A stretch of 64,000 nucleotides of DNA from contig NZ_BMQI01000021.1 of assembly GCF_014648035.1 (NCBI RefSeq), positions 16,638 to 80,637 of the forward strand, in the 5' to 3' direction. Shown here piece by piece: positions 38,249 through 47,912 of the stretch. This DNA comes from Shewanella algicola (GTDB lineage Bacteria; Pseudomonadota; Gammaproteobacteria; Enterobacterales; Shewanellaceae). A program made the translations under genes and the position numbers. The number at the start of each line of letters is the position of its first letter. The first letter of the stretch is position 1. Below the pieces are notes generated by a model, which worked only from the letters and a program-made list of their open reading frames with translations, was not told where the DNA came from and did not search any database.

Positions 38249-40405
38249 TTAACATTTGGGCCAATTGATGTCTAAACTGTTGCGATTGCTTTCGGCGCGA
38301 ATAATCCCTCGATTCAACGCTTGGGTTAGATTCAAATAAAGTGGCGGCATAAAAATAGCCGCGGGAGCAAAATTAAGGGGCCTTAATGACACATAAGCTG
38401 GCTTTTCAGTAATATCCATTGCCGCAGCTAATGCATATTGTAATGTTTCGAAATGCAACTCCGCACTAATATTAACATCCGGATTACCTAATAAGGGGAG
38501 GTTAATATGGCCAATACTGGCTTGATGTATATTTTGTAACTGTGCAAAATTAGGGATGTTACTTTTTACGTCTTTCAATTGTTCAAGACAAGTTAACAAT
38601 GCCTCATATATAAAGTCGGCATCGTGTTGTTGATTAAAATAACAGGCAAACACACCTGAGCGTATCACAAACACATCGGTGCCTAAGTGTTTGCTTAGTT
38701 GTTTCATAAACGAATGTATTAATGTCACTGACTCAGTTAGTCCCAACTGCATATCAATATTATTTAATTCGTTAATATTGATTAGAGCCAAGGTTTTTGC
38801 TTCAGATTGTTCCATTGTTACCAGTGTTTGGATAAACGCTCGATAGCCAGGTGATTGTGATAAAGGCTCAAGATGATTAATGATTTGCGAGGCTTGATGT
38901 TGTTTGGTTTTGTGTTTTAATTTTCGATATAAAAAGACTGTAATGATTAACATTATGCTAGAAATTGCCAATAAAAACAATGTTATCAACCGGTTATGCT
39001 TGTTCTTTTCGGATTGTTGCTCTAGTTTGTTGTTAAGTAGTGTTAATTCGAATTTGAGTTTTTGCTCTGTTAATTCTGAGCGACCATTGTTGGCTTGCTT
39101 TTTGTCTTCAATCGACTGAGTTAACGTGATAATGGTTTCTACGCTATCGATTGCCGCGTTAAGATCATTAATGTTGCGATAAGCTTTTGACAAATAACCT
39201 AAAGCCTCAATTTGAACATCAATAAGGTTTTTCTGCTTAGCTAATTCAATGGCTTTATTGGCATGATCGATGGTTTCTGGCCATAATTGTTGATCGGCAC
39301 TCACTTGAGCAAACAGTAATTCATTATGGACCAAGTAATGATTGGTTTTATGAGCTCTAAAAATATCATTGGCCTGCTTTAAGGCACTGATTGCTGCAGG
39401 GTAATTTTTGAGTTTTGAATAGACTTCACCTACATTATGAAAATTGAGGCCCACGGCAATATTGTTACCTACACGCTCATTTACTTGCTGTGAATTTAAG
39501 TAGTAATCAATTGCTTTGCTCCACTTTTCTTGAGCGGCATAAATCATCGCAATGACATTTAAAGTTTCTGCTAGATAGCTTTCATTGCCTAATTCTTGCA
39601 ATATTTCAGCGGCGTCATGGGCATATTTTAATGCGTCGTCCCATTGCTCTAAATCACGATACGTTCTTGCTAAATTGATTGATGTTTGTGATTTTAATGA
39701 AAGATAATTAAGGCCGTTGGCTAAACGAAATGCTTCGGTGAAATGTAACAACGATTTGCTCATGTCACCGCTACGATTATAATATTTACCTAATGCGGCT
39801 TCTGATTCTGCGATAAAATAATCGTTGTGAAGTTGATAAGCAATTTCACGATATTGATTTAAATGCGATAACGCCGGCGCGGGTTGCAGTAACATCATTT
39901 GCAGACTGGCTAGGTGTTCATGCAGGGTGTATTTAAATAAGGTCGCCTCAAGGCTCACGTCGGAGTTAATTTTATTAAAGGCCTCCATGTATTCAGCCAC
40001 AACTGATTGGTATTGCTTATCTCTTCTGGCTTTAAATCTTGCTTTGAGCATTATCACCATTGCTTGCTCAAAGGCCGTTGAATCAATTGAATCAAGTTGT
40101 TTTATCAATAATTCTGCATCTTCATATTTGCTAGCAGATTGCAAATTGGTTTCTAAATTCAAGCGAGCTAACACTTCTAAATTGCGGTGCAATTCTTCAG
40201 GTTTGTACCCTAAATCATCTGCGACTTTGGCAAATTCTTGTGGGGTAGCAAACGATAATGGAAACTCTGTTATTTTGGCAATTTTGGCGTATAGCTTAGT
40301 AGGGTTTTCTCTAAATTCGATTTCTTGTTGTTCAAGATCTTTAGCTATCACGACTTGGCAAAAAATGAATGGCAATAACAAAAATAAAATAGCGAGTCGT
40401 AGCAT
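38249..40405 (-). CDS. Membrane-anchored TPR protein with degenerate GGDEF-like domain
   Basis: A 718-residue protein. A signal sequence (about 1-21) leads to a periplasmic array of tetratricopeptide repeats (about 60-440, for example SKSLLHFTEAFRLANGLNYL and AIDYYLNSQQVNERVGNN). One transmembrane helix (about 468-490, LITLFLLAISSIMLIITVFL) is followed by a cytoplasmic domain shaped like GGDEF (ALININELNNIDMQLG). The catalytic loop is replaced by VIRSGVFACYF (about 578-588), so it cannot be a cyclase. It may sense peptides or proteins outside and act through protein contact or nucleotide binding. Divergent from the M61 peptidase gene. Confidence 0.8.
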   Translation of the reverse strand: MLRLAILFLLLPFIFCQVVIAKDLEQQEIEFRENPTKLYAKIAKITEFPLSFATPQEFAKVADDLGYKPEELHRNLEVLARLNLETNLQSASKYEDAELLIKQLDSIDSTAFEQAMVIMLKARFKARRDKQYQSVVAEYMEAFNKINSDVSLEATLFKYTLHEHLASLQMMLLQPAPALSHLNQYREIAYQLHNDYFIAESEAALGKYYNRSGDMSKSLLHFTEAFRLANGLNYLSLKSQTSINLARTYRDLEQWDDALKYAHDAAEILQELGNESYLAETLNVIAMIYAAQEKWSKAIDYYLNSQQVNERVGNNIAVGLNFHNVGEVYSKLKNYPAAISALKQANDIFRAHKTNHYLVHNELLFAQVSADQQLWPETIDHANKAIELAKQKNLIDVQIEALGYLSKAYRNINDLNAAIDSVETIITLTQSIEDKKQANNGRSELTEQKLKFELTLLNNKLEQQSEKNKHNRLITLFLLAISSIMLIITVFLYRKLKHKTKQHQASQIINHLEPLSQSPGYRAFIQTLVTMEQSEAKTLALININELNNIDMQLGLTESVTLIHSFMKQLSKHLGTDVFVIRSGVFACYFNQQHDADFIYEALLTCLEQLKDVKSNIPNFAQLQNIHQASIGHINLPLLGNPDVNISAELHFETLQYALAAAMDITEKPAYVSLRPLNFAPAAIFMPPLYLNLTQALNRGIIRAESNRNSLDINWPKC

Positions 40406-40607
40406 AGTCGCAAAAATCCTTAATATTGTTCATAAAACAAGCCCCACTGATATGGATAAAAGTCTGTGAAATCAATAGGTGTTTAACTACGCATTGGCAC
40501 TTTTTGTAATCAATCGTAAATGGCCACTTTGTAAATTAGCGTAGATTGTTATAATTGTTCGGAATTTAAAATAAAAACAAATAGAATCATACCAGAAGGA
40601 ACTTAGA

Positions 40608-42440
40608 GTGAAACCCACTTCTCTAGCTATTTTAACCTCAAGCGCGCTTTTTTCGATGTGTTTTTCTGCCCCCTCATTTGCTGACGTTGATTACCATGTC
40701 GATATTAATCAACCTGTGCACCATTTAGCGCAAGTTAGCGTGTCTTTTCCTAATACAACGTCTTCACAATTAACCGTCAACTTACCCGTGTGGCGTACTG
40801 GCCGTTATCAGGTTTTACCGGTTGCGGATGGGGTAAGATTATTTAGCGCAGCAGACAGTAACGGAAACGCTTTACCTTGGACTCGCACCGCCAGTGGTGA
40901 ATGGACTATTGATTTAGCCAAACCTACAGCAGTAAACATTACTTATCAGTTACATGCCAATGAACTTGCTGACCGCTTACGTCATATTGATGACAGTCAT
41001 GCCTATTTAGATGCCAGCGGTGTATTGATGTATAGTCCTGAATTTCGTCAACAACCGGTCAACGTTGATCTAAGCGTACCTAAAGGTTGGCAAAGTTTTT
41101 CTGGTATGGATAAAGGCCCTACACCCCATTCATTTAAAGCGGCTAACTATGATGTATTGGTGGATTCACCAATTGAAACTGGCATTAATCAACATTTCAA
41201 TTTTGAGGCGAATGGCCGTGAGTATGATGTAGTTTTTTGGGGGGAAGGCAATTATGACACTCAACAAATTGTCACCGATTTAACTAAAATCAGTGGCCAA
41301 GCGTCGATGATTTGGGATGATTATCCGTTTGAACGCTACGTATATATGGTGCATGCAACAAATGGTGCACGCGGCGCGACTGAGCACCTTAACTCTACGA
41401 TTATTCAGTTGCCGCGCTTTAATTTTCGTGAACGTGAAGATTATTTACGCTTTATCAGTACCGCATCACATGAGTTTATTCATACCTGGAATGTCAAAGC
41501 CTACCGGCCAGAAGGGCTCGTGCCGTATGATTATCAGAATGAAAATATGAGTGAGCTGTTGTGGGTTGCAGAAGGTTCAACCAGTTATTTTCAAAAACAA
41601 TTGCTGCTCCGTGCAGGCATTATCACAGCCAAAGAGTTCTTTAAAGACTTAAGCCAGAGAGTGGTGTTAAATCAGCAAAATCCTGGGCGTGATACACAAT
41701 CTGTAGCAGAAGCCAGTTTAGGGCAATGGAGTAGCACCTGGGGGGATTATGCAGTAAACCACAGCGTTAATATTTATTCAGAAGGCTATTTAGCCTCGAT
41801 GGCATTGGATTTTAGTGTGTTGCAAGACAGTGATTTAGCGCATTCATACCGTGATGTACATAAAGCGTTATACCAGAACTATAAAATTCCGATGGGTTAT
41901 AACGTTGAAGATATACAAAATATTTTAACAACACTGACCGGTAAAGATTACCAACCCTGGTGGCAAGAATTTGTTAACCAACCTTTTAGCTTAGACTTCG
42001 ATCAACTGTTATCTCAAGCCGGTTTAATGACAACTTATGGTGATAACCCTAAAACCAAAGTGGATACTGGAATGAGCTTATCTGGCTTACATAACGACTT
42101 AATACTGGCAACAGTGGCTAAAAATGGCCCAGCTTGGCAGGCAGGGTTAAGTGCGGGAGATGAATTAGTTGCGGTAAATGGATTGAAAGTCACGGCAGAC
42201 GGTTTTACTAAACGTTTTGATGATTTTACTCCTGGCGATAAGGTTAAATTAACCGTATTTAGTAATGACAGGTTAAAGGATGTCAATATTCTATTGGCTG
42301 AACAACCAAAGGGCACATTGTCGATTACAGCTGTTGAGCAACCGAGTGCAGCGCAAAAAGCCTTTTTTAAAGCTTGGCTTGGTATTGAGTGGCCGTTTAA
42401 TGCCGAAGGTAAATGGGTTAAGACCGACGACAAGGCCTAA
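40608..42440 (+). CDS. M61 family glycyl aminopeptidase with PDZ domain
   Basis: A 610-residue exported zinc peptidase. A signal peptide (about 1-25, ending PSFA) precedes an N-terminal beta domain (M61_N, about 30-190). The catalytic domain has HEFIHTW (H288/H292) and the third ligand glutamate in WVAEGSTSYF (about 321). A C-terminal PDZ domain lies at about 480-570 (GPAWQAGLSAGDELVAVNGL). M61 enzymes cleave N-terminal glycine or alanine from peptides. Translation starts at GTG 40608 with AAGGAA upstream. Ends with a terminator at 42461-42489. Confidence 0.9.
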   Translation: MKPTSLAILTSSALFSMCFSAPSFADVDYHVDINQPVHHLAQVSVSFPNTTSSQLTVNLPVWRTGRYQVLPVADGVRLFSAADSNGNALPWTRTASGEWTIDLAKPTAVNITYQLHANELADRLRHIDDSHAYLDASGVLMYSPEFRQQPVNVDLSVPKGWQSFSGMDKGPTPHSFKAANYDVLVDSPIETGINQHFNFEANGREYDVVFWGEGNYDTQQIVTDLTKISGQASMIWDDYPFERYVYMVHATNGARGATEHLNSTIIQLPRFNFREREDYLRFISTASHEFIHTWNVKAYRPEGLVPYDYQNENMSELLWVAEGSTSYFQKQLLLRAGIITAKEFFKDLSQRVVLNQQNPGRDTQSVAEASLGQWSSTWGDYAVNHSVNIYSEGYLASMALDFSVLQDSDLAHSYRDVHKALYQNYKIPMGYNVEDIQNILTTLTGKDYQPWWQEFVNQPFSLDFDQLLSQAGLMTTYGDNPKTKVDTGMSLSGLHNDLILATVAKNGPAWQAGLSAGDELVAVNGLKVTADGFTKRFDDFTPGDKVKLTVFSNDRLKDVNILLAEQPKGTLSITAVEQPSAAQKAFFKAWLGIEWPFNAEGKWVKTDDKA

Positions 42441-42460
42441 CTCACTCGGTTTTGATACTA

Positions 42461-42489
42461 AAAAGCCCTGATGCTTCAGGGCTTTTTTT
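42461..42489. terminator. Terminator between M61 peptidase and GST genes
   Basis: AAAAGCCCTGA (42461-42471) pairs with TCAGGGCTTTT (42476-42486) then more T. Bidirectional for convergent genes. Confidence 0.9.
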
Positions 42490-42510
42490 ATTTATCAAGA
42501 TTTAGTTTGA

Positions 42511-43068
42511 TTAAGCGGATGGGGCGGTTTCAATAAAAAATGGCTGTCGCTCAATTGCCGCTAAAAACAGTTTCATTCTTGGGTAGTTGTCGATATTGAT
42601 CCGTTGTCGAAAGACTGCCCAACTTAAATAACAGCCTAAGCGTATTTGAACATCATCAAAAGGACCATGAAGCGGTAGTTTGAGCTGTTCTAATGCAACT
42701 AGAATCGACTCAATTCGCTGCGCCTGTCTTAGCGTATATTCATAGCGCTCGATGCCGACCCCATCTCGAGCTAAGAAAAACAGGTTGATTGTGCTATCGA
42801 GTGCAGTGTTGATCATGCAATATTGATCAAATTGGCTTGCACTCGCAATAAATGGCACTGCTGATTTATTGCGGATGTAACGTAATATGGCACTAGAATC
42901 GGTGAGCGTTAACTCGCCATCTTGTAAAAGCGGAACGCGCTTGGTGGGCGACAATGTCGCACTCGCGGCTTGATCCGTTTCAATAAATTCATAATCAAGT
43001 GTCGACTCTAATAATGCAATTCGACAATGACGAACAAAAGGCGAAGTAAAACTGCCGTATAGTTTCAT
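42511..43068 (-). CDS. Glutathione S-transferase family protein
   Basis: A 185-residue GST. The thioredoxin-like N-terminal domain starts MKLYGSFTSPFVRHCRIALL, with the catalytic Ser/Thr of the SPFVR motif, and contains KRVPLLQDGELTLTDSSAIL, where the cis-proline and glutathione-binding Asp-Ser sit. An all-helical C-terminal domain follows (about 85-185). It is a little shorter than most GSTs (about 200-220). Substrate unknown. It is 9 bases after rdgC on the same strand, so the two are co-transcribed. Confidence 0.87.
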   Translation of the reverse strand: MKLYGSFTSPFVRHCRIALLESTLDYEFIETDQAASATLSPTKRVPLLQDGELTLTDSSAILRYIRNKSAVPFIASASQFDQYCMINTALDSTINLFFLARDGVGIERYEYTLRQAQRIESILVALEQLKLPLHGPFDDVQIRLGCYLSWAVFRQRINIDNYPRMKLFLAAIERQPFFIETAPSA

Positions 43069-43077
43069 ATGGTGTCC

Positions 43078-43989
43078 TTATACACTTTGTTCAAGTGGAC
43101 CAAAGGCCTGGTTAAGCGCATTAATAAACGCCACAAGTTCGCTACCCATTAAAGCGAAATCGGCATCTAATCGCGCGATAGGATCTTCAGTACCAACCTC
43201 ATCATTTCCAGCTCTAAACTCTTCTGAAAACTTAATCCGTTTAACGCTGGCATCAGATTGCATAACAAATGCAATAGATTGAGCAAAATGTAAGGCTAAT
43301 TTATGTACTTGTTTGCCCGTAGCAATATGAGCGAGTACTTCATCTTCCTGCAGCACTTGCTGTTTAAAGCGCACAATACCGCCTTCATCGGATTCAGATT
43401 TTAGTTCTGCTTCATCTTGCATTTCAAATGGTGCTGGCGCTTCGCCTGCTTGCAACCATTGCGTTAGCGTTGCTTCTATCGGCGTAGCAAAGCTCAATGG
43501 GATCACCGGTAAACTGCCGATGGCTTTACGTAATAACGCTAATAACTCTTCTGCTTTGGTTGCACTTGAGCTGTCAACTAAGATCATTTCCAGTTCAGGC
43601 ATGATCAATGCGTGAGTTTGGCTGCGGCGTGAAAACGCACGTGGCAACAAGGTGGTGGTGATCTCGTCTTTAATATTGTCTTTTTCTTTTTTGGTGACTT
43701 TACGATTTTCTTGCTCTTCTATTTCGGCCACTTTTTCATCTAACGCTTCTTTTATCACCTGACCGGGTAGAATTTTTTCTTCTTTAGTGACACAAATTAA
43801 ATGACGGTTCTCTGCACTATGGACCAGTGCATTGCCTTTCTTGCCTAATGCGTTTGAAAAGCCAAACTTACTGATGTCTTGGCTTGAACAAGGGGAGAAG
43901 GTGAAATCGGCTAGAGCCGTTTCTAATGTTTCGGTATCAGTCGTAAACGGTTTGTTGAAACGATATAGGGTGAGATTTTTAAACCACAT
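43078..43989 (-). CDS. rdgC: Recombination-associated protein RdgC
   Basis: A 303-residue DNA-binding protein that forms a ring around duplex DNA and modulates RecA. The N-terminus [15 protein letters not shown] and the block [16 protein letters not shown] are characteristic. Length equals E. coli RdgC (303). An acidic/lysine-rich region (about 85-115, [20 protein letters not shown]) forms one of the gate helices. First gene of an rdgC-GST unit, divergent from the porin gene. Confidence 0.95.
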   Translation of the reverse strand: MWFKNLTLYRFNKPFTTDTETLETALADFTFSPCSSQDISKFGFSNALGKKGNALVHSAENRHLICVTKEEKILPGQVIKEALDEKVAEIEEQENRKVTKKEKDNIKDEITTTLLPRAFSRRSQTHALIMPELEMILVDSSSATKAEELLALLRKAIGSLPVIPLSFATPIEATLTQWLQAGEAPAPFEMQDEAELKSESDEGGIVRFKQQVLQEDEVLAHIATGKQVHKLALHFAQSIAFVMQSDASVKRIKFSEEFRAGNDEVGTEDPIARLDADFALMGSELVAFINALNQAFGPLEQSV

Positions 43990-44317
43990 AGAATGCTCTC
44001 ATTAATTAACAGGAAAAATTCAGATACCGCAGTTTACGGGATAGATGCAAAGCGGTAAACCTACAAAAAAATGCCATCAACATCTTGATAAAGACCATTG
44101 ACCTCAGAATTCATCAAAGTGTCACATTTGGATTGTGTAGCCTTAAACCGTTATCGCAGCTGTATTTCAAGCCATGTTAATCACTTGTATTCAGTGAATA
44201 TCAGTAAATCATTAACTAATGAAATATTTCTGAAACATTCGCAAGGCAGAATGCCGCTCGTTCCGATACAACACTCCGTAATAACCATGACGATTAATAC
44301 GTCAAAAGGATGAAATG
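43990..44317. other. Divergent region between rdgC and the porin gene
   Basis: 328 bp. It contains a candidate Pho box at 44108-44125 and the palindrome ATTCA-G-TGAAT (44189-44199). No convincing -35/-10 pair is seen. A 71-codon open frame on the plus strand (44098 onward) has no ribosome site or recognisable content and is not called. Confidence 0.45.
44108..44125 (+). promoter_or_regulatory. Candidate Pho box upstream of porin
   Basis: AATTCAT-CAAA-GTGTCAC compared with CTGTCAT-N4-CTGTCAC: the second unit matches 6 of 7, the first only 4 of 7, and spacing is correct. It is about 190 bases upstream of the porin start. Weak alone; context (phoB, phoR, pstS downstream) supports it. Confidence 0.35.
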
Positions 44318-45259
44318 ATGAATGCTTTTTGTAAAACTCTTTTAGTCTCTGCAATGGCAGCAACGCTTACTTCAAGTGCTTATGCAGCAGAACCTCTAAA
44401 AGTTTATGGCAAATTAAATATTACTGCGCAGTCTAATGATGTTTCAGATGAAACCGAAACGACTATTGAAAGTAATGCATCACGTTTTGGTGTCACTGGT
44501 GAGTTCGAATTAAGCACGTCTTTAGAGGCTTTTTACACCATCGAGTATGAAGTGAATACTAGCGATGATGATAAAGAAAACTTCTTAGCGCGTAATCAGT
44601 TTGTGGGTTTAAAAGGTCATTTTGGTGCGGTTTCTGTCGGTCGTAACGATACCATGCTTAAAGTATCTCAAGGTAAAGTCGACCAGTTTAATGACCTGTC
44701 TGGCGATTTAAAAACCATGTTTAAAGGCGATAACCGCATGGCACAAACCGCAACCTACTACACACCTGAGTTCGGTGATTTTCAAGCGGGTGTGACCTAT
44801 GTTGCTTCAGGCGATTCAGCTCAAATAGTTGGAGATAACAGCTCAGGTGAAGACGGTGTGAGTATGGCTGTTATGTATGGCGATGCTGGACTTAAAACCT
44901 CTTCAATTTATGCCGCAATTGCCTATGATTCAAAAGTAAAAGGTTATGATACTGCTCGCGCCACTGTGCAAGGTAAAGTAGCAGGATTAGTGCTTGGCGC
45001 AATGTACCAACAACAAGAAGCACTTGATAGCGGTGTAAAAGATGATGGCTTCTTATTAAGTACGGCTTATGGCATTGATGATGTCACATTAAAAGCGCAG
45101 TATTTAGACATGGAAAACAAAGGCGATTCATGGTCTGTGGGTGCAGATTACAAACTCGGTAAGCCAACGAAGTTATTTGCTTTTTACACTGAAAACACAT
45201 TTGATTCAAACGACCAAGATGATGCTTATGTTGGGATCGGTATCGAACATAAATTCTAA
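44318..45259 (+). CDS. Outer-membrane porin (phosphate-locus type)
   Basis: A 313-residue Gram-negative porin. A signal peptide (about 1-22, ending SSAYA) leads into a 16-stranded-type barrel: PLKVYGKLNITAQSNDVS, then FVGLKGHFGAVSVGRND (a conserved early loop of Porin_4 proteins), ending in phenylalanine (YVGIGIEHKF), as outer-membrane assembly requires. An ATG at 44315 is also in frame; 44318 has better spacing from AGGA (44307-44310). Its place before phoB-phoR-pstS is the same as SO_1557 in S. oneidensis, suggesting a phosphate-starvation porin. Its start region ATGATGAA is complementary to the seed of the small RNAs described below. Confidence 0.88.
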   Translation: MNAFCKTLLVSAMAATLTSSAYAAEPLKVYGKLNITAQSNDVSDETETTIESNASRFGVTGEFELSTSLEAFYTIEYEVNTSDDDKENFLARNQFVGLKGHFGAVSVGRNDTMLKVSQGKVDQFNDLSGDLKTMFKGDNRMAQTATYYTPEFGDFQAGVTYVASGDSAQIVGDNSSGEDGVSMAVMYGDAGLKTSSIYAAIAYDSKVKGYDTARATVQGKVAGLVLGAMYQQQEALDSGVKDDGFLLSTAYGIDDVTLKAQYLDMENKGDSWSVGADYKLGKPTKLFAFYTENTFDSNDQDDAYVGIGIEHKF

Positions 45260-45297
45260 GATTCGCTTATTTAATTGCGTCAAATCATTACATAATT

Positions 45298-45321
45298 AAA
45301 AAAGGGCTTCGGCCCTTTTTT
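45298..45321. terminator. Terminator of porin gene
   Basis: AAAAAAGGGC pairs with GCCCTTTTTT around a stable TTCG tetraloop. Confidence 0.95.
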
Positions 45322-45390
45322 GTTACACTGCTTTAACAGCAATTAAGCTTTTATGACAAAAACTGTTTTTTAGTCGCAATATTAGCGTTG

Positions 45391-45419
45391 AGGTCATGAA
45401 AGTGTAATAAAAGTGTCTA
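45391..45419 (+). promoter_or_regulatory. Pho box upstream of phoB
   Basis: Three 7-base units at 11-base intervals: AGGTCAT (45391), GTGTAAT (45402), GTGTCTA (45413), separated by GAAA and AAAA. The period and A-rich spacers match PhoB-binding direct repeats (CTGTCAT-N4). It suggests autoregulation of phoB. Confidence 0.6.
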
Positions 45420-45456
45420 ATAATACCCATGTGGCAAATTAATGTAGAAACTCAAC

Positions 45457-46146
45457 ATGACAGCTAGGATTTTAATAGTAGAAGATGAATCAGCAATTCG
45501 AGAGATGCTGACATTTGTGATGGATCAACATGGTTTTACGACAGCTGCTGCTGAAGATTTCGATTCAGCTATTGAGTCGCTTCAAGAACCGTACCCAGAT
45601 TTAATCTTACTTGATTGGATGTTCCCTGGTGGCAGTGGTATCCAATTGGCAAAACGTTTAAAGCAAGACGAGTTTACCCGTCAAATCCCCATCATTATGC
45701 TTACCGCACGTGGTGAAGAAGAAGATAAAGTTAAAGGCCTAGAAGTGGGTGCTGATGACTATATTACAAAACCCTTTTCGCCTAAAGAATTAGTGGCAAG
45801 GATAAAAGCTGTGTTGCGCAGAAGTGCCCCCACACGCTTAGAAGAAACTATTGATGTACAGGGCCTGCAACTTGATCCTGTGAGTCATAGAGTGACAGTC
45901 GGTGATGCCGTGCTTGATATGGGACCCACTGAGTTTAGATTATTGCACTTTTTTATGACTCACCCTGAGCGTGTGTATAGCCGAGAACAGTTACTTGATA
46001 ATGTTTGGGGTACTAACGTCTATGTGGAGGATCGCACAGTAGATGTACACATAAGGCGCTTACGCAAAGCGGTAGAACAAGGTGGACACGATAGGTTAAT
46101 TCAAACAGTTCGTGGTGCTGGTTACCGTTTTTCAACCAGAATGTAA
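45457..46146 (+). CDS. phoB: Phosphate regulon response regulator PhoB
   Basis: A 229-residue OmpR/PhoB-type regulator, same length as E. coli PhoB. The receiver domain (1-120) has the acidic pair (VEDES), phospho-acceptor D53 in LLDWMFPGG, and switch lysine in [14 protein letters not shown]. The winged-helix DNA-binding domain (about 130-229) has [19 protein letters not shown]. It binds Pho boxes and activates phosphate-scavenging genes when phosphate is low. phoR follows after a 169-base gap with a hairpin. Confidence 0.97.
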   Translation: MTARILIVEDESAIREMLTFVMDQHGFTTAAAEDFDSAIESLQEPYPDLILLDWMFPGGSGIQLAKRLKQDEFTRQIPIIMLTARGEEEDKVKGLEVGADDYITKPFSPKELVARIKAVLRRSAPTRLEETIDVQGLQLDPVSHRVTVGDAVLDMGPTEFRLLHFFMTHPERVYSREQLLDNVWGTNVYVEDRTVDVHIRRLRKAVEQGGHDRLIQTVRGAGYRFSTRM

Positions 46147-46164
46147 TGCGTTTGGGCAACCATG

Positions 46165-46190
46165 AAGCTCTGTTTGTATAAACAGAGCTT
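46165..46190. other. Intercistronic hairpin between phoB and phoR
   Basis: A perfect 11 bp stem AAGCTCTGTTT / AAACAGAGCTT with a 4-base loop and no T-run. It probably tunes the amount of phoR message relative to phoB rather than ending transcription. Confidence 0.6.
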
Positions 46191-46315
46191 TGCTCATTGT
46201 TTGTTGCCTAGCCACAATAGTTAAATTAGGCTATCTTGTGGTTCCTCGTTATTCCTAATAATCAGTAACGACACTTAAGGTGTTGGCTGCGTTACCTTTC
46301 GCAATTAGGTTGCTT

Positions 46316-47611
46316 ATGCTTAACTCGTATTCTGGATTCCGGTTATTTTTTCGTTTAGCACTGTTACTGACTTTATTTATGTGTGTAGGTGCTTTGTTAG
46401 GCCATATTGCTATTGTGACTTTGTTGGGGACTATTGGTTTACTCGCCTGGCATTACCGTCAAATTACTCGTCTAAACTTTTGGTTATGGAAAGACAAAAA
46501 GTTAACCCCGCCTCAAGGCCAGGGCAGTTGGGAAGGGGTATTTAATGGTATTTATCGTTTACAAGGTAAAAACCGGCGCCGAGTAGGGCAATTAGCAACG
46601 TTACTTGCTCGTTTTCGTCAAGGTGCTGAGGCGTTGCCTGATGCTGCTGTGGTGCTCGATGCTGAACTTAACATTTTGTGGTGTAACAAACTGGCTCAAT
46701 TAATTTTAGGGTTTGTGTGGCCGCAAGATAGTGGGCAGCGTATTGATAACCTTATTCGGCACCCTGATTTTTCTGATTATCTTAAAAAAGCGGATTTTAA
46801 AGAACCGCTTGAAATGCCGTCTCCTGTTTCTGATAAACGCTTACTCGAAATTCGCTTGATGATTTATGGTGATAGACAGTTATTACTGATCGCTCGTGAT
46901 ATTACCCGTATTCATCAATTAGAGGGGATGCGCAAAGACTTTGTCGCGAACGTATCGCATGAGCTTAAAACGCCTTTAACCGTGTTACAAGGTTATTTAG
47001 AGATTATGCAAAGCATGGAGGAAGACGACTCTCCTAATCAAAAGCCGTTGTCGTTAATGCAACAACAAACCCTAAGAATGCAATCGATGGTAGAGCAATT
47101 ATTAGCCTTGTCGCGGATTGAAGATGCCGTTGATATTGATTTATCTAAAACCGTTAACATGAAGTTGATGATGGATATCTTAAAAGAAGAAGCTAAAGCA
47201 CTAGCCGGTGATGAATATACCTTAGCGTTTAATTGTGAGGCAGGCTTAAACGCCCATGGTAGTGAAATTCAGTTGAGAAGTGCGTGTTCTAATTTAATCT
47301 CCAATGCACTGCGTTACACCGCACCTGGTGGCGTTATTACGGTGACGTGGCGTAGCGTTGCGACCGGAGGGTTATTTTCAGTAAAAGATACCGGTGTCGG
47401 CATTGCGCCGCAGCATATTAACCGATTAACTGAGCGTTTTTATCGAGTTGACGATGCGCGATCCAGTAAAACGGGTGGTACAGGATTAGGATTGGCGATT
47501 GCTAAGCATGCGCTAAGTCATCATCACAGTGAGCTTAATGTGACCAGTGAGTATGGCAAGGGCAGTACTTTTAGTTTTATTATTCCGCTCCACTTGCTTG
47601 ATAGGCAATAG
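46316..47611 (+). CDS. phoR: Phosphate regulon sensor histidine kinase PhoR
   Basis: A 431-residue membrane histidine kinase, exactly the length of E. coli PhoR. Two N-terminal helices (about 10-45, FRLFFRLALLLTLFMCVGAL) lack a periplasmic loop of any size. A PAS domain follows (about 90-195). The dimerisation/phospho-acceptor helix is NVSHELKTPLTVLQGYLE (H215) and the ATPase domain has the N box (LISNALRYT), DTGVGIAP and GTGLGLAIAKHAL. It phosphorylates PhoB at low phosphate under control of the Pst-PhoU complex. The start is ATG 46316; a longer TTG-started form from 46280 has no ribosome site. Confidence 0.95.
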   Translation: MLNSYSGFRLFFRLALLLTLFMCVGALLGHIAIVTLLGTIGLLAWHYRQITRLNFWLWKDKKLTPPQGQGSWEGVFNGIYRLQGKNRRRVGQLATLLARFRQGAEALPDAAVVLDAELNILWCNKLAQLILGFVWPQDSGQRIDNLIRHPDFSDYLKKADFKEPLEMPSPVSDKRLLEIRLMIYGDRQLLLIARDITRIHQLEGMRKDFVANVSHELKTPLTVLQGYLEIMQSMEEDDSPNQKPLSLMQQQTLRMQSMVEQLLALSRIEDAVDIDLSKTVNMKLMMDILKEEAKALAGDEYTLAFNCEAGLNAHGSEIQLRSACSNLISNALRYTAPGGVITVTWRSVATGGLFSVKDTGVGIAPQHINRLTERFYRVDDARSSKTGGTGLGLAIAKHALSHHHSELNVTSEYGKGSTFSFIIPLHLLDRQ

Positions 47612-47622
47612 TGATATCGACA

Positions 47623-47645
47623 TAAAGCAGCTTGGCTGCTTTTTT
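47623..47645 (+). terminator. Terminator of phoR
   Basis: AAAGCAGC pairs with GCTGCTTT around 3 bases, followed by more T. Confidence 0.88.
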
Positions 47646-47872
47646 TATTTCTGCGTTATTTCAAGTAAGTTTAATTTTGTTCCAAGATAGGCATACCTTG
47701 AATTGGTATAAGATATTTACTGTCATAAAACACGTCCAATTTTAGTCATTACCGAGATAAATCGTGCCTACGGGATAAGGTTTAGGCTCGAAGGTATAAT
47801 GTTTTTTGATTTAAGTTGTTGATTAGTAAGATTAGAAGTGTGTTACTTAGCAATAAGACAGTTTTACTACGC

Positions 47873-47912
47873 GTGTCATACAACTGTCATGTCTACGTCA
47901 TAGACTTGTCAT
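47873..47912 (+). promoter_or_regulatory. Tandem Pho boxes upstream of pstS
   Basis: Four PhoB half-sites at exact 11-base spacing: GTGTCAT (47873), CTGTCAT (47884), ACGTCAT (47895), TTGTCAT (47906), with 4-base spacers. A -10-like GATACT begins at 47923, 10 bases after the last unit, as in PhoB-activated promoters where the Pho box replaces the -35 element. Confidence 0.88.

Noticed and set aside
44098..44313. 71-codon open frame upstream of the porin
   Set aside because: No ribosome site, no recognisable composition, and it overlaps the expected porin promoter region.
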